NCBI GenBank assembly: GCA_027487995.1
Contig: JAIYCN010000205.1
Span: 1 to 34,186, forward strand
Source of the DNA: Rubrivivax sp.
GTDB taxonomy: Bacteria; Pseudomonadota; Gammaproteobacteria; Burkholderiales; Burkholderiaceae_C
Length of the DNA: 34,186 nt
Direction of reading: 5' to 3'
Shown here: positions 19,575 through 28,135 of the stretch, piece after piece
Position numbering within the stretch: position 1 is the first letter of the stretch
Layout of the letters: each line of letters begins with the position of its first letter
The notes under the pieces: generated by a model
The model's input: the letters and a program-made list of their open reading frames with translations, nothing else
Told to the model about the DNA's origin: nothing
The model's database searches: none
Made by a program: the position numbers and the translations under genes

Positions 19575-20717
19575 TTGGCACAACTGAGCCTCAAGCAGAT
19601 CAAGAAGACCTACCCCAACGGCTTCACAGCGGTTCACGGGGTCGATCTCGACATTCGAGACGGTGAATTCATGGTTTTCGTGGGACCGTCCGGTTGCGCA
19701 AAGTCGACGCTGCTGCGCATGATTGCAGGCCTGGAGAGCATCACGGGAGGCGACCTTTTCATCGGCAACCGCCGTGTGAACGATCTGGCCCCCAAGCAGC
19801 GCGGCATCGCCATGGTCTTCCAGAACTATGCGCTGTATCCGCACATGCGGGTGTACGACAACCTGGCCTTTGGCTTGAAGTTGGCCGGCACCGAAAAGAG
19901 TGAACTGGACCGGCGAGTGCGACAGGCTGCGCAACTGTTGGAGATGGAGCACCTGCTGGACCGCTACCCCAAGCAACTCAGTGGTGGGCAGGCGCAGCGT
20001 GTGGCGGTGGGCCGCGCGATCGTCAAGAAGCCCGAGGTCTTCCTCTTTGACGAGCCCTTGTCGAACCTGGATGCCAAGCTGCGCGCCTCCATGCGGGTGC
20101 GGCTGACGGAGCTGCACCGCACCCTGCGCGAATCGGGTCAACCCGCCACCTCCATCTATGTGACCCATGATCAGGTCGAGGCCATGACCATGGGCGAACG
20201 CATCTGCGTGCTGCGTGAAGGCCGCATCCAGCAGGTCGACACACCGACCGCGCTCTATGACCGCCCCGCCAACGCCTTCGTGGCCAGCTTCATCGGCTCA
20301 CCTGAGATGAACATCGTGCCGGCAAACCTGCATCGGCAGCAGGGCACACTGGGTGTCATGGTGGGCGGTGCGTGGCTGCCGCTGAGCGCAGATGCAGCAG
20401 CAGCACTTGAGCGCTCAGGCCGCGGGCAGGCCGACGAACAGGTAAAGCTCGGGTTGCGCCCTGAACACCTGGGTGTCGTGCGAAGCGACAGCGCAGAGGA
20501 CACCACGTTCAAGGCCACGTTCCGTTTCATGGAACACATGGGCGCTGAGGTATTCGCCTATGTCTCCTTGGGCGATGTGGAGTTGACGATCCGGGTTCCG
20601 TCTGACGATGCAGCGGCGCTGGCCCGCGCCGTCCGCGGGGACCGTTTGGTTATCCGCGCCCAGATGGCGCGCGCCCACCTGTTTGACAAAGAGTCCGGTG
20701 TGTCTCTCTTGGCCTAA
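19575..20717 (+). CDS. togA: ABC transporter ATPase, TogA-like (MalK/UgpC family)
   Basis: The 380-residue protein has a nucleotide-binding domain and a C-terminal regulatory OB-fold region as in MalK. Motifs are: Walker A GPSGCAKST at 37-45, Q-loop Gln83 in VFQNYALYPH, signature LSGGQ at 135-139, Walker B VFLFDEP at 155-161, and the switch His in YVTHDQVEAM. The Walker A has Ala in place of the usual last Gly (GCGKST); I recall this variant in related importers, so it need not be inactive. The start is TTG, the only reasonable one, 36 bases after the togN stop. It powers the TogMN importer. Confidence 0.87.
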   Translation: MAQLSLKQIKKTYPNGFTAVHGVDLDIRDGEFMVFVGPSGCAKSTLLRMIAGLESITGGDLFIGNRRVNDLAPKQRGIAMVFQNYALYPHMRVYDNLAFGLKLAGTEKSELDRRVRQAAQLLEMEHLLDRYPKQLSGGQAQRVAVGRAIVKKPEVFLFDEPLSNLDAKLRASMRVRLTELHRTLRESGQPATSIYVTHDQVEAMTMGERICVLREGRIQQVDTPTALYDRPANAFVASFIGSPEMNIVPANLHRQQGTLGVMVGGAWLPLSADAAAALERSGRGQADEQVKLGLRPEHLGVVRSDSAEDTTFKATFRFMEHMGAEVFAYVSLGDVELTIRVPSDDAAALARAVRGDRLVIRAQMARAHLFDKESGVSLLA

Positions 20718-20740
20718 CCACGACGGCAACGGACTGCAAC

Positions 20741-22060
20741 ATGGCTGATGTTCACCCACCGAAGATTCGCCGCCGCAGCCTGCTGGCGCTGGGTGCGGCT
20801 GCATGGGCTGCCCCCCTTTATCTGCAAGCCCAGACCGCCGCGCGGACGCTGCGCTTTTCCTGGTGGGGAGGATCGGGCCGCCACGAGGCAACCCTCAAGG
20901 CGATTGCCCTCTTTGAACGCGACCATCCAGGCGTACGCATCAAAGCCGAGTACATGGGCTTTGCGGGCTACCTGGAGCGCCTAACGACACAGATCGCGGG
21001 ACGCTCCGAGCCTGATGTGATGCAGATCAATTGGGCATGGTTGGCCATGTTCTCCAAGCGGGGAACGGGCTTCCGGGACCTGCGCCAGCATGCGGATCTG
21101 ATCGACTTCCCCGAGTTCGACGAGTCCGATCTGGCGTACGCTGACATTGGGGGCAAGCTCAATGCCCTGCCGGCGTCGTTCACCGCACGCGTCCTGCTGT
21201 GGAACCAGGCGGCCTTCAATCGGGCCGGGTTGGCGCTGCCGCGCACCTGGGACGAGCTGTTCGCAGCCGGCCGTGCGTTTCGCCGCGCCAACGGAACCAA
21301 GGCCTATGCGCTGGACGGCGAGCTGTACGACATGATCCTGCTGTCCTTGGCGCAGATCCAGCAGACCCATGGCAAGGCCTATCTGCACCCCCACGAGCCG
21401 CGGGTGGAGATGAGTGCCGAAGCGGCCCTTGAGTGGGTGCGGCTGTACCGTCGTTTGATCGACGAGGAAGTGGCCACGCCGCTGCCCCTGCGGGCCAGCC
21501 TGGGCGGTGCCGAAAAGCCCACCGAGCAGCAACCCGACTGGGTAGTGGGCAACTGGGCCGGCAACTACACCTGGGATTCGGTGATCAGCCTGCGACGCTC
21601 CACCTTGAACGCCCAGCAGCAGCTGGCGCTCGGCGAATTCCCCACCGTACCGTCGCCCCTGGACAGCGGCATGTTCGGCAGGCCCACCTTGATGTATGCC
21701 GTCAGCCGCAACAGCCGTGAGCCCGACGTGGCCGCACGGTTCGTGAACTACATGACCACCAGTGCTAAGGCGCACGAGGTGCTGGGCCGCACCCGCGGCT
21801 TGCCCGGCACACGCAAGGCCTTTGCGACGGTGCAGGCCAGTGGCAAGGCCAGCCCGCTCGAGCTGGCCGCGTTCGAGCAGATCGCGAATGTGCGCCGCTC
21901 AGGGCGGCTGTCGCGGCCCTCTCCCTTGTTCGAGCACGCCCGCATGCACCGCTTCATGCGGGAGATCTTCGAACGGGTGGCCTACCGCAAGGTCTCTGAT
22001 GCCGAAGCCGCACAACGCCTGGTCCATGAGGGTCAGGCCCTGATCCAACGAATCGGTTGA
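20741..22060 (+). CDS. togB: ABC transporter substrate-binding protein, TogB-like, with Tat-type signal
   Basis: This 439-residue extracellular binding protein of the carbohydrate type should capture oligogalacturonides in the periplasm. The signal KIRRRSLLALGAAAWAAPLYLQAQ holds the twin-arginine pattern RRxxLL (RRR at 10-12) and a mildly hydrophobic core. The mature part starts near RTLRFSWWGGSGRHEAT and keeps the family stretch PDVMQINWAWL. It is the fourth gene of the importer, 23 bases after togA and four bases before ogl. The ligand is inferred from neighbours. Confidence 0.86.
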   Translation: MADVHPPKIRRRSLLALGAAAWAAPLYLQAQTAARTLRFSWWGGSGRHEATLKAIALFERDHPGVRIKAEYMGFAGYLERLTTQIAGRSEPDVMQINWAWLAMFSKRGTGFRDLRQHADLIDFPEFDESDLAYADIGGKLNALPASFTARVLLWNQAAFNRAGLALPRTWDELFAAGRAFRRANGTKAYALDGELYDMILLSLAQIQQTHGKAYLHPHEPRVEMSAEAALEWVRLYRRLIDEEVATPLPLRASLGGAEKPTEQQPDWVVGNWAGNYTWDSVISLRRSTLNAQQQLALGEFPTVPSPLDSGMFGRPTLMYAVSRNSREPDVAARFVNYMTTSAKAHEVLGRTRGLPGTRKAFATVQASGKASPLELAAFEQIANVRRSGRLSRPSPLFEHARMHRFMREIFERVAYRKVSDAEAAQRLVHEGQALIQRIG

Positions 22061-22064
22061 ACCC

Positions 22065-23225
22065 ATGAAACTGCAACAACGCCAGCTCTCGTTCGTCACG
22101 CGCCGCGACCCCGACACCGGTGCCGAAGTCACCCGCCTGACGCCCCTGGACGTCACCTGCCACCGCAATTACTTCTATCAGAAGTGCTTCACCAACGACG
22201 GCAAGAACCTGCTGTTCGCCGGCGAGTTCGGCCCCGGCTCGGCATGGAACTACCACCTGTTGAACCTCGAAAAACAGGTCGCGACGCAGTTGACCGACCA
22301 GCCGGGGGAGAACACCTTCGGGGGTTTTCTCAGCCCCGATGACCACTACCTGTATTTCGTGCGGGCCGAGCGGCAGTTGATTCGCCTGGACCTGCGAACC
22401 TTGGAGGAGGAAGTGGCCTACACCGTACCGGAAGGTTGGGTGGGCTACGGCACCTGGGTCGCCAACAGCGCCTGCACCAAGATGGTGGGCATTGAGATCC
22501 GCGCCAGCGACTGGTTCCCCTTGAGCGACTGGCAGAAGTTCCACGAGATGTACCACCGCAAGCCGCGCTGCAGGCTCTTCCGGATTGATCTGCAGACGGG
22601 ACAGCGTGAGGTGATTTTGGAAAAGGACGGCTGGCTCGGTCATCCCCAGTACCGCCCGTTTGACGACACCACCGTGGCCTATTGCCACGAGGGCCCGCAC
22701 GACCTGGTGGATGCACGCATGTGGTTCATTAACGAGGACGGCACCAACATGCGTTGCGGCAAGGTGCACGAGGAAGGCGAGAGTTGCACCCACGAATTCT
22801 GGGTGCCCAACGGGTCGGCCATGATCTATGTGTCCTACCTCAAGGGCGAGACGGAACGGTGGATCTGCTCACTCGATCCCGTCACCCTGGCCAACAAGCG
22901 CCTGGTCCACATGCCGCCCTGCTCCCACCTGATGAGCAACGATGACGGTTCGCTGATCGTGGGCGATGGGTGCGGCTCGCCGGCGGATGTCGCCGATGGC
23001 GGCTCACACGAGATCAAGACCGACCCCTACCTATATGTGTTTGACCTGAAGGCGGGCACCACCCGGGCCGTGGCCCGACACGACAGCAGCTGGGAGGTCT
23101 ACAAGAGCAACCGCCAGGTGACCCATCCCCACCCTTCATTCACGCCGGATGGAAAGGGCATCCTGTTCAGCTGCGACGCTGAAGGGGAACCGGCTCTCTA
23201 CATCGCTTCGATGGCCCGTGCCTGA
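22065..23225 (+). CDS. ogl: Oligogalacturonate lyase (PL22)
   Basis: Ogl is the cytoplasmic lyase that splits short oligogalacturonides, mainly dimers and trimers, into unsaturated and saturated monomers. The 386-residue propeller has no signal peptide, as expected. Residues line up one position after those I recall for the Yersinia enzyme: metal ligands His288 (CSHLMSN), Gln351, His354 and His356 (QVTHPHP), and the catalytic candidates Arg218 (DARMWFI) and His243 (CTHEFW). It starts four bases after togB, and its last bases overlap the pectin methylesterase start. Confidence 0.96.
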   Translation: MKLQQRQLSFVTRRDPDTGAEVTRLTPLDVTCHRNYFYQKCFTNDGKNLLFAGEFGPGSAWNYHLLNLEKQVATQLTDQPGENTFGGFLSPDDHYLYFVRAERQLIRLDLRTLEEEVAYTVPEGWVGYGTWVANSACTKMVGIEIRASDWFPLSDWQKFHEMYHRKPRCRLFRIDLQTGQREVILEKDGWLGHPQYRPFDDTTVAYCHEGPHDLVDARMWFINEDGTNMRCGKVHEEGESCTHEFWVPNGSAMIYVSYLKGETERWICSLDPVTLANKRLVHMPPCSHLMSNDDGSLIVGDGCGSPADVADGGSHEIKTDPYLYVFDLKAGTTRAVARHDSSWEVYKSNRQVTHPHPSFTPDGKGILFSCDAEGEPALYIASMARA

Positions 23226-24432
23226 GCTTCATGTACGACGGGTGCTGGCGGCGTGGGCCGTACTGGCAAGCTTGACCGCGTGCGCACCCGCCTTGACCAT
23301 TCCTGACGTGGCTCACCGCGCAGCCCACACCCCGCCTGCCCCCGCGGCAGCCGACGAGGAAGGCATCCGGTGGCGGTCGCTGTACCTGGATGACTGGCAG
23401 CCCGAGTCGTCGGTGCACTCGAATGAATGGGTTGCCGACGCAGTGGTGGCCGCCGACGGATCCGGTACCCACCGCAGCGTACAGGAGGCCATCGATGCAC
23501 AGCCGAGCCGAGGGCGCGGTTCAGCTCCGGGCATCGCTGCGCGCAGGATCCTGATCAAGCCGGGTCGCTACGCCGAGCTGGTATGCGTTCGAGACAAGGG
23601 GCCGCTGGTGCTCTACGGGTTGGGTGATCCGCGCGAGACCGTGATCACCGGCAACCTGCACGCGGCGATACCGAAAGCGCCGGGCAGCGCGGTTCACCCT
23701 TGCATGCCGGCGGATGCTGCCGCGGTGGTCGGAACCTTCGCCAGCAGCACGATGATCGTTCACAGCCATGACGTGACGCTGGTGGGCTTCACCGTCGCCA
23801 ACACCGCCATGGACGCCGTTCGGAATGGACAAGGCTACCCGGACGGTGCTGCCGAGTCGGGCGGTGCGCAGGCGGTGGCGCTGACCGTTCGCGGCGACCG
23901 GGTTCGCCTGCACCGCATGAGGCTTCTGGGTCACCAGGACACCTTTCTGGCCGATCAGCGGCCCGGCGACCGCCGCCATCGTGTGGTCGTGTCCCACAGC
24001 ATGATTGCCGGCGACGTCGACTTCATCTTCGGAGCGTCCCGCCTGGTGATTGAAGATTCGCTGATCGTCAGCCGCAGCGGGCGACGTGCGCCAGGACAAG
24101 GGGGCTACGTGCTGGCACCCAGCACGGCCCACGATGAACCCTATGGATTCCTGGTCCACCGCAGCAGGCTGTTGGGCCAGCCGGGATTGGCGCCCCAGTC
24201 CATCCACCTGGGGCGCCCGTGGGACGCCGGCGTGGCACGTGGCCAATGGATTCCCGGGCGTTCTCCAAACGGGCAAGCCTTGATCAGGGACAGCGATCTG
24301 GGCGCGCATCTGGCGGGTTGGGCTCGTTCAACGGCCTGGCGGCAGCCCGATGCACAAGGTGCCCAGGCATTTCGCACCAACGCGCGAGACAACCGCTCAT
24401 CGAACGAATGGGCACCTGCCGAGTTGCCATGA
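23218..24432 (+). CDS. Lipoprotein pectin methylesterase (CE8)
   Basis: The enzyme removes methyl groups from homogalacturonan, giving pectate for the PL1 lyase. The ORF track opens at 23149 within ogl; I prefer the GTG at 23218 (404 residues) because it begins a clean lipoprotein signal, PELHVRRVLAAWAVLASLTAC, with Cys22 as the lipid site. The right-handed helix carries the CE8 motifs GHQDTF (238-243, Asp241), DVDFIFG (266-272, Asp268) and LGRPWD (Arg333). Lipid anchoring recalls PemB of Dickeya, an outer membrane lipoprotein acting on methylated oligomers. The gene overlaps ogl by eight bases and ends the plus-strand unit. No strong ribosome site is visible, so coupling to ogl is likely. 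Confidence 0.9.
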   Translation: MPELHVRRVLAAWAVLASLTACAPALTIPDVAHRAAHTPPAPAAADEEGIRWRSLYLDDWQPESSVHSNEWVADAVVAADGSGTHRSVQEAIDAQPSRGRGSAPGIAARRILIKPGRYAELVCVRDKGPLVLYGLGDPRETVITGNLHAAIPKAPGSAVHPCMPADAAAVVGTFASSTMIVHSHDVTLVGFTVANTAMDAVRNGQGYPDGAAESGGAQAVALTVRGDRVRLHRMRLLGHQDTFLADQRPGDRRHRVVVSHSMIAGDVDFIFGASRLVIEDSLIVSRSGRRAPGQGGYVLAPSTAHDEPYGFLVHRSRLLGQPGLAPQSIHLGRPWDAGVARGQWIPGRSPNGQALIRDSDLGAHLAGWARSTAWRQPDAQGAQAFRTNARDNRSSNEWAPAELP

Positions 24433-24487
24433 AGCGGGATTCCAAGGTCGACCGCCCCCGCGAAAAGATGGACAATTCAAACTATTC

Positions 24488-24500
24488 GAAACACCGTACC
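24488..24500. promoter_or_regulatory. Weak KdgR-like half-conserved repeat upstream of kdgR
   Basis: GAAAC-ACC-GTACC keeps one full arm of the proposed box and three of five bases of the other. It lies 16 bases before the kdgR ATG, a position suited to autoregulation, but the match is poor. Confidence 0.25.
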
Positions 24501-24516
24501 GACTGAAGCGAAACAA

Positions 24517-25332
24517 ATGGAAGACGATAGCCTGGATGTCCGGCAACAGCCTGAATCGGTCGCGGCGGTACTCAAGGTCTTTGCCATCCTGCAGGCATTG
24601 GGTGAGAAGGGCGACATTGGCATCTCGGAGCTCTCCATCCGGTTGGCCATGCCCAAGGCCACGGTGTACCGGTTCCTGCAGACGATGATCACGCTGGGGT
24701 TTGTGCGCCAGGGGGAAGACTCCGAGCGCTACAGCCTGGACATCAAGATGTTCGAACTGGGTGCCAAGGCCCTGGCTCAACCCGACCTGGTGGATGTGTC
24801 CAAGCACGCCATGCAGCGGATTGCCGACCTGACCGGCGAAACCGTGCACCTGGGAACGCTGATCGACAGCGAGATCATCTACGTGCACAAGATCGACTCC
24901 AAGCACATGCTGGGGATGTACTCGCGCATTGGCCGACGTGCACCCCTGCACTGCACCGCCATCGGCAAGGTGCTGTTGGCATGGGAGCACCCCGAGCGTC
25001 GCGACCGCATCCTCGAAGGGGTGACGTTCACCCGTTACCGCGACAAGACGATCACGAATCGTGAGGACTACCTGCAGGAACTGGAGCGCACGCGCCAGCA
25101 GGGTTTCAGCGAAGACCGCGAGGAATTCGACGACCACATCCGGTGTCTGGGAATTCCCATCTTCGACCGCCTGGGCCAGCCCATTGCAGGGATGAGTGTG
25201 TCGTTCCCGACGTTTCGATTCGACATCCAGCAGACGCCCCGGTACGTCGAGATGCTGCAGACCGCCAGTCGCGAAGTATCGGCGCGGCTGGGCTGCCAAC
25301 GCTACCCGCTCGACGCTCAGTCGGCCAACTGA
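24517..25332 (+). CDS. kdgR: IclR-family regulator, KdgR-like
   Basis: This 271-residue protein has an N-terminal winged helix (VAAVLKVFAILQALGEKGDIGISELSIRLAMPKATVYRFLQTM, about 15-60) and a C-terminal IclR effector domain with ETVHLGTLIDSEIIYVHKIDSKH, YSRIGRRAPLHCTAIGKVLLAW and EEFDDHIRCLGIPIFD. This wording is close to KdgR, which represses pectin genes until 2-keto-3-deoxygluconate binds. The inverted repeats at 7848, 9766 and 16005 are its likely operators. It is transcribed alone after the pectin methylesterase and overlaps the convergent epimerase gene by 16 bases. Confidence 0.88.
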   Translation: MEDDSLDVRQQPESVAAVLKVFAILQALGEKGDIGISELSIRLAMPKATVYRFLQTMITLGFVRQGEDSERYSLDIKMFELGAKALAQPDLVDVSKHAMQRIADLTGETVHLGTLIDSEIIYVHKIDSKHMLGMYSRIGRRAPLHCTAIGKVLLAWEHPERRDRILEGVTFTRYRDKTITNREDYLQELERTRQQGFSEDREEFDDHIRCLGIPIFDRLGQPIAGMSVSFPTFRFDIQQTPRYVEMLQTASREVSARLGCQRYPLDAQSAN

Positions 25333-26264
25333 GCGCCTTTTAGCAGTCCAAGGGAGGGCCGCAGTTCCAAGCGGCCTTCCAGGGTCTGAGAGGGCGCCAG
25401 CACATGCCCGCCTACCGTGGCGGCCCCACGGCCAGCCAGGTTCATCCAATCGGCGCAGTGGGAGACGGGTTCCACGCAGAAGAACTCGCGGTGCGCGGGT
25501 GTGTACAGGACGACCACGTCCAGCGGCGCTGTTGCGCGCATCTCAAGCGCCACGCCGCGCGCAGGCCATGACAGCCGCGCTTGCCGACTCCAGCCGGTGA
25601 AGTGGTGGTCCAGATCGAGTGAGCCCACCGTCACGCCGCGCGCCAGTTGCGGTGCAAGGGCGGCCGGCTCCCAGGCCAGCGGCATCTTCTCGGCGTCGAC
25701 TGTCCACATGCCGTGGACCTCGGTTTCGAGATGCGCGCCCACCGCGTCGGGAAAGTAGCAGTGGTGGCCGATCCCGGCCGGCATGGGTGCGGTGTCCTGG
25801 TTGGTCACCGAAATGTCGATGCACAAGGCACCATCGGTGCCAAGCCGAATGCGTTGCATCGCGTCGAACCGGTAAGGCCACGCGGAATCCGGTGCGTGCG
25901 CCCACACCAGAGTGATCTCGGCCTGTGAATGATTTTGGGCTTGAACGTGGGATTGAACCCGCCACGGCGCCTGCCAGGCCAGCCCGTGAGAGGCATGAGG
26001 AGCGGAGCGAGGATCCGGCACCGGTCTGATAGGTCGCCCCCCGAAATCGGTGCGCGCATCGCGCATCCGGTTGCTCCAGGGCACCAGGGGAAAGGTGCCC
26101 ATTCCACGGGCTTGGTCTGTGCTCCAGGCCGCTTCATCTGCGGAGCGGAGCCAGTCCACCGCGCCATCGGCTGCGTGTGTAAAGAATCGCCCGATGGATC
26201 CCCCGGCTTCGGGGGCGATCCACACTTCATGCATACCATTACGCAGAGTGATGCGCTGGCTCAT
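25317..26264 (-). CDS. Aldose 1-epimerase (GalM-like) family protein
   Basis: The 315-residue beta-sandwich has the mutarotase catalytic region: ASHGLAWQAPW (His93), GIGHHCYFP at 164-172, and a late Glu in FFCVEPVSH as general base. GalM-type enzymes interconvert alpha and beta sugar anomers. In this operon, after the SMP-30 gene (overlap ATGA), galacturonate is a more sensible substrate than galactose, since Udh prefers one anomer; this is inference. It is the last gene of the aldarate operon, and its 3' end overlaps the kdgR 3' end by 16 bases. Confidence 0.82.
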   Translation of the reverse strand: MSQRITLRNGMHEVWIAPEAGGSIGRFFTHAADGAVDWLRSADEAAWSTDQARGMGTFPLVPWSNRMRDARTDFGGRPIRPVPDPRSAPHASHGLAWQAPWRVQSHVQAQNHSQAEITLVWAHAPDSAWPYRFDAMQRIRLGTDGALCIDISVTNQDTAPMPAGIGHHCYFPDAVGAHLETEVHGMWTVDAEKMPLAWEPAALAPQLARGVTVGSLDLDHHFTGWSRQARLSWPARGVALEMRATAPLDVVVLYTPAHREFFCVEPVSHCADWMNLAGRGAATVGGHVLAPSQTLEGRLELRPSLGLLKGAQLAD

Positions 26265-27172
26265 GGCAAGGTCTTAGATAGTCGTGGCCAACGGCTGAAC
26301 CGGGGCTCCGGCTCGCCCCTGGCAGGGCTGGGCAAGTGAACGACCGCCCCGCCCCAAGGATCCATCCAACCGAGCGGGCGCGCGTCGATGGAGGCCACGA
26401 TCAAGCTCGTCATGTCGGGTCCACCAAAGCAGCACATGCTAGGCTTTCGCTGTGGCACCTGAATGGAGTGAATCAACCGCCCCTGATCATCAAGTGCATA
26501 CACGACCGATCCGTCATTGCCACAGATCCAATAGTTCCCATCCGAGTCCATGGCGGCACCGTCAGGACGTCCGGCCATGTTTCGCATGTTGAAGTAGTCG
26601 ACCCTGGGTCCCAGAGCGCCGGTGGGTTCATCGAGCGCCATGCGCCAGATCTGCTGCGACGATGGATGAGAGTCGGACAGGTAGAGGGTCTTGCCGTCAG
26701 GCGACACGGCCAACCCGTTGGGCGTGCGCAGTTCCTTCACCCAAGGGCCGGTCAACCCGCGCTCATCCAGGCAGTACAACCCGCCCCAGGCGGTGGTCAC
26801 TGAACCGTCCGTGCACATCGTGCCAACCCAAAAGCGACCCGAACGGTCGCACCGGCCGTCATTGAAACGCATCGATGGCGCGGGGTGAGTCAACTGAGCG
26901 ATCGTACTCAGCGTGACCTTCTCACTGTCCAGTTCTACCTCGACGATTTCGGTTTCCATCGCGGCCAGGAGCGTGCCGCGGTCGGTGAGGCTGATGCAAG
27001 CGACTCGTTGAGGCAAATCCCAGAAGGCGTGATCCTCGGAACCCCATCTCCATCGGTGTATCCGCCGCCGTTCAATATCGACGGCGTAGAAACACTGGTG
27101 GAGGTTGTCCCAGATTGGTGACTCACCGAGGACGAGACGATCACCGGCCAGCACATGGATCAGAGCGGTCAT
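26261..27172 (-). CDS. SMP-30/gluconolactonase family protein, probable aldarolactonase
   Basis: The protein likely opens the galactaro- or glucarolactone made by Udh. The long ORF start at 27250 lies inside the upstream gene; the ATG at 27172 overlaps that gene's stop (ATGA) and gives 303 residues, the usual family length. The four metal-site residues fall in order: Glu17 (GESPIWD), Asn104 (RFNDGRCD), Asn152 (TPNGLAVSPDG) and Asp204 (GRPDGAAMD). There is no signal peptide, so it is cytoplasmic like Udh. Sugar lactones other than aldarolactones are possible, but the operon with garD, gudD and garL makes the aldarate link strong. Confidence 0.88.
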   Translation of the reverse strand: MTALIHVLAGDRLVLGESPIWDNLHQCFYAVDIERRRIHRWRWGSEDHAFWDLPQRVACISLTDRGTLLAAMETEIVEVELDSEKVTLSTIAQLTHPAPSMRFNDGRCDRSGRFWVGTMCTDGSVTTAWGGLYCLDERGLTGPWVKELRTPNGLAVSPDGKTLYLSDSHPSSQQIWRMALDEPTGALGPRVDYFNMRNMAGRPDGAAMDSDGNYWICGNDGSVVYALDDQGRLIHSIQVPQRKPSMCCFGGPDMTSLIVASIDARPLGWMDPWGGAVVHLPSPARGEPEPRFSRWPRLSKTLP

Positions 27173-28110
27173 GAGGAGGGTCCCGATGGCGGACGGCGAA
27201 GCCATCTTGCGAGGAAGAGGTCGATGTTCTTGACCACCGCAGAGAACCACGGCTCGAATAACCAGAAGGTATGCGGCGAATCAGGCAGCGCGATAACTTC
27301 GGAATGAATTCCTGCTGCCTGCAGTCGCTCGCGCATGAGCTCTCGGCCCGGCAAGACGGGGGTGACCGCCGTGCTCTGCATGAACAGTGTCGGCGCACTG
27401 TGCAGGCCCACCTGATGCACCGGTGAGGCTGCCCTCCAAACGTCCGGTCGACTCGCGTAAGTCCCTCCGAGGAATCGCGTGGGGGCACTGGGTTGACGCG
27501 CCTGTGCCGAAATGAACTGTGGGTCCGTAAAGTCGGCAAGGCCATCCAGGCTGACGACAGCCGACAACCGAACGCCTGCATCGTTTCTCGCGCCAAGCAG
27601 CGCTGCCAACTGCCCACCGGCAGACGCGCCCACCGCGGCCACTCGGTCGAGATCCAGTTGCCAGCGGGAGGCGTTGTCGCGCAGCCAACGCAGCGCCGAC
27701 TGCAGATCATGCAAGGGCGCGGGGAAGCGACCAGCCTCCCCCAGTCGATAGCTGACCGGCACGGCCACCCACCCGCGGACGGCCAGTTCGGCCGCCAGGG
27801 TCGACTCCATGCTGCGGTCACCTGCCTCCCACCCACCGCCGTGAACGATGAGCACGACTGGCCTCGGCAACTCATCATTCAAGCGCCAGATGTCGAGCGA
27901 AAGCGGACCCTGCTCCGTCTGTGCGTAGGGCTGATCGCGCACGGCTCGAATGTGACCCCCCATGGGGATGGAGGGCCTGACGATGTTGGGATACACCCGC
28001 CTCGTGGCTTCCTCTGCTGAGTCCAGCGTGAAGCTGGTCTGCGGCAGCGCGCTGACCGGTGCAGCCAATGCGACCACCAGCACCAGGCGAAGAAACAGCC
28101 AGATCTGCAT
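27169..28110 (-). CDS. Secreted alpha/beta hydrolase, candidate carbohydrate (pectin) esterase
   Basis: An N-terminal signal peptide (MQIWLFLRLVLVVALAAPVSALPQ) predicts export. The hydrolase fold shows the oxyanion motif HGGGW at 90-94, the nucleophile elbow GASAGG with Ser163, and a late His in PDSPHTFWLF. This is the acyl-esterase/BD-FAE type, to which some pectin acetylesterases and feruloyl esterases belong. A periplasmic or outer role in trimming acetyl or feruloyl groups from pectin oligomers fits the locus, but the substrate cannot be read from sequence. It is 313 residues long, 25 bases behind garL, and coupled to the SMP-30 gene. Confidence 0.8.
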   Translation of the reverse strand: MQIWLFLRLVLVVALAAPVSALPQTSFTLDSAEEATRRVYPNIVRPSIPMGGHIRAVRDQPYAQTEQGPLSLDIWRLNDELPRPVVLIVHGGGWEAGDRSMESTLAAELAVRGWVAVPVSYRLGEAGRFPAPLHDLQSALRWLRDNASRWQLDLDRVAAVGASAGGQLAALLGARNDAGVRLSAVVSLDGLADFTDPQFISAQARQPSAPTRFLGGTYASRPDVWRAASPVHQVGLHSAPTLFMQSTAVTPVLPGRELMRERLQAAGIHSEVIALPDSPHTFWLFEPWFSAVVKNIDLFLARWLRRPPSGPSS

Positions 28111-28135
28111 GGATCCTTAGTGCTCGGATGGAGCC

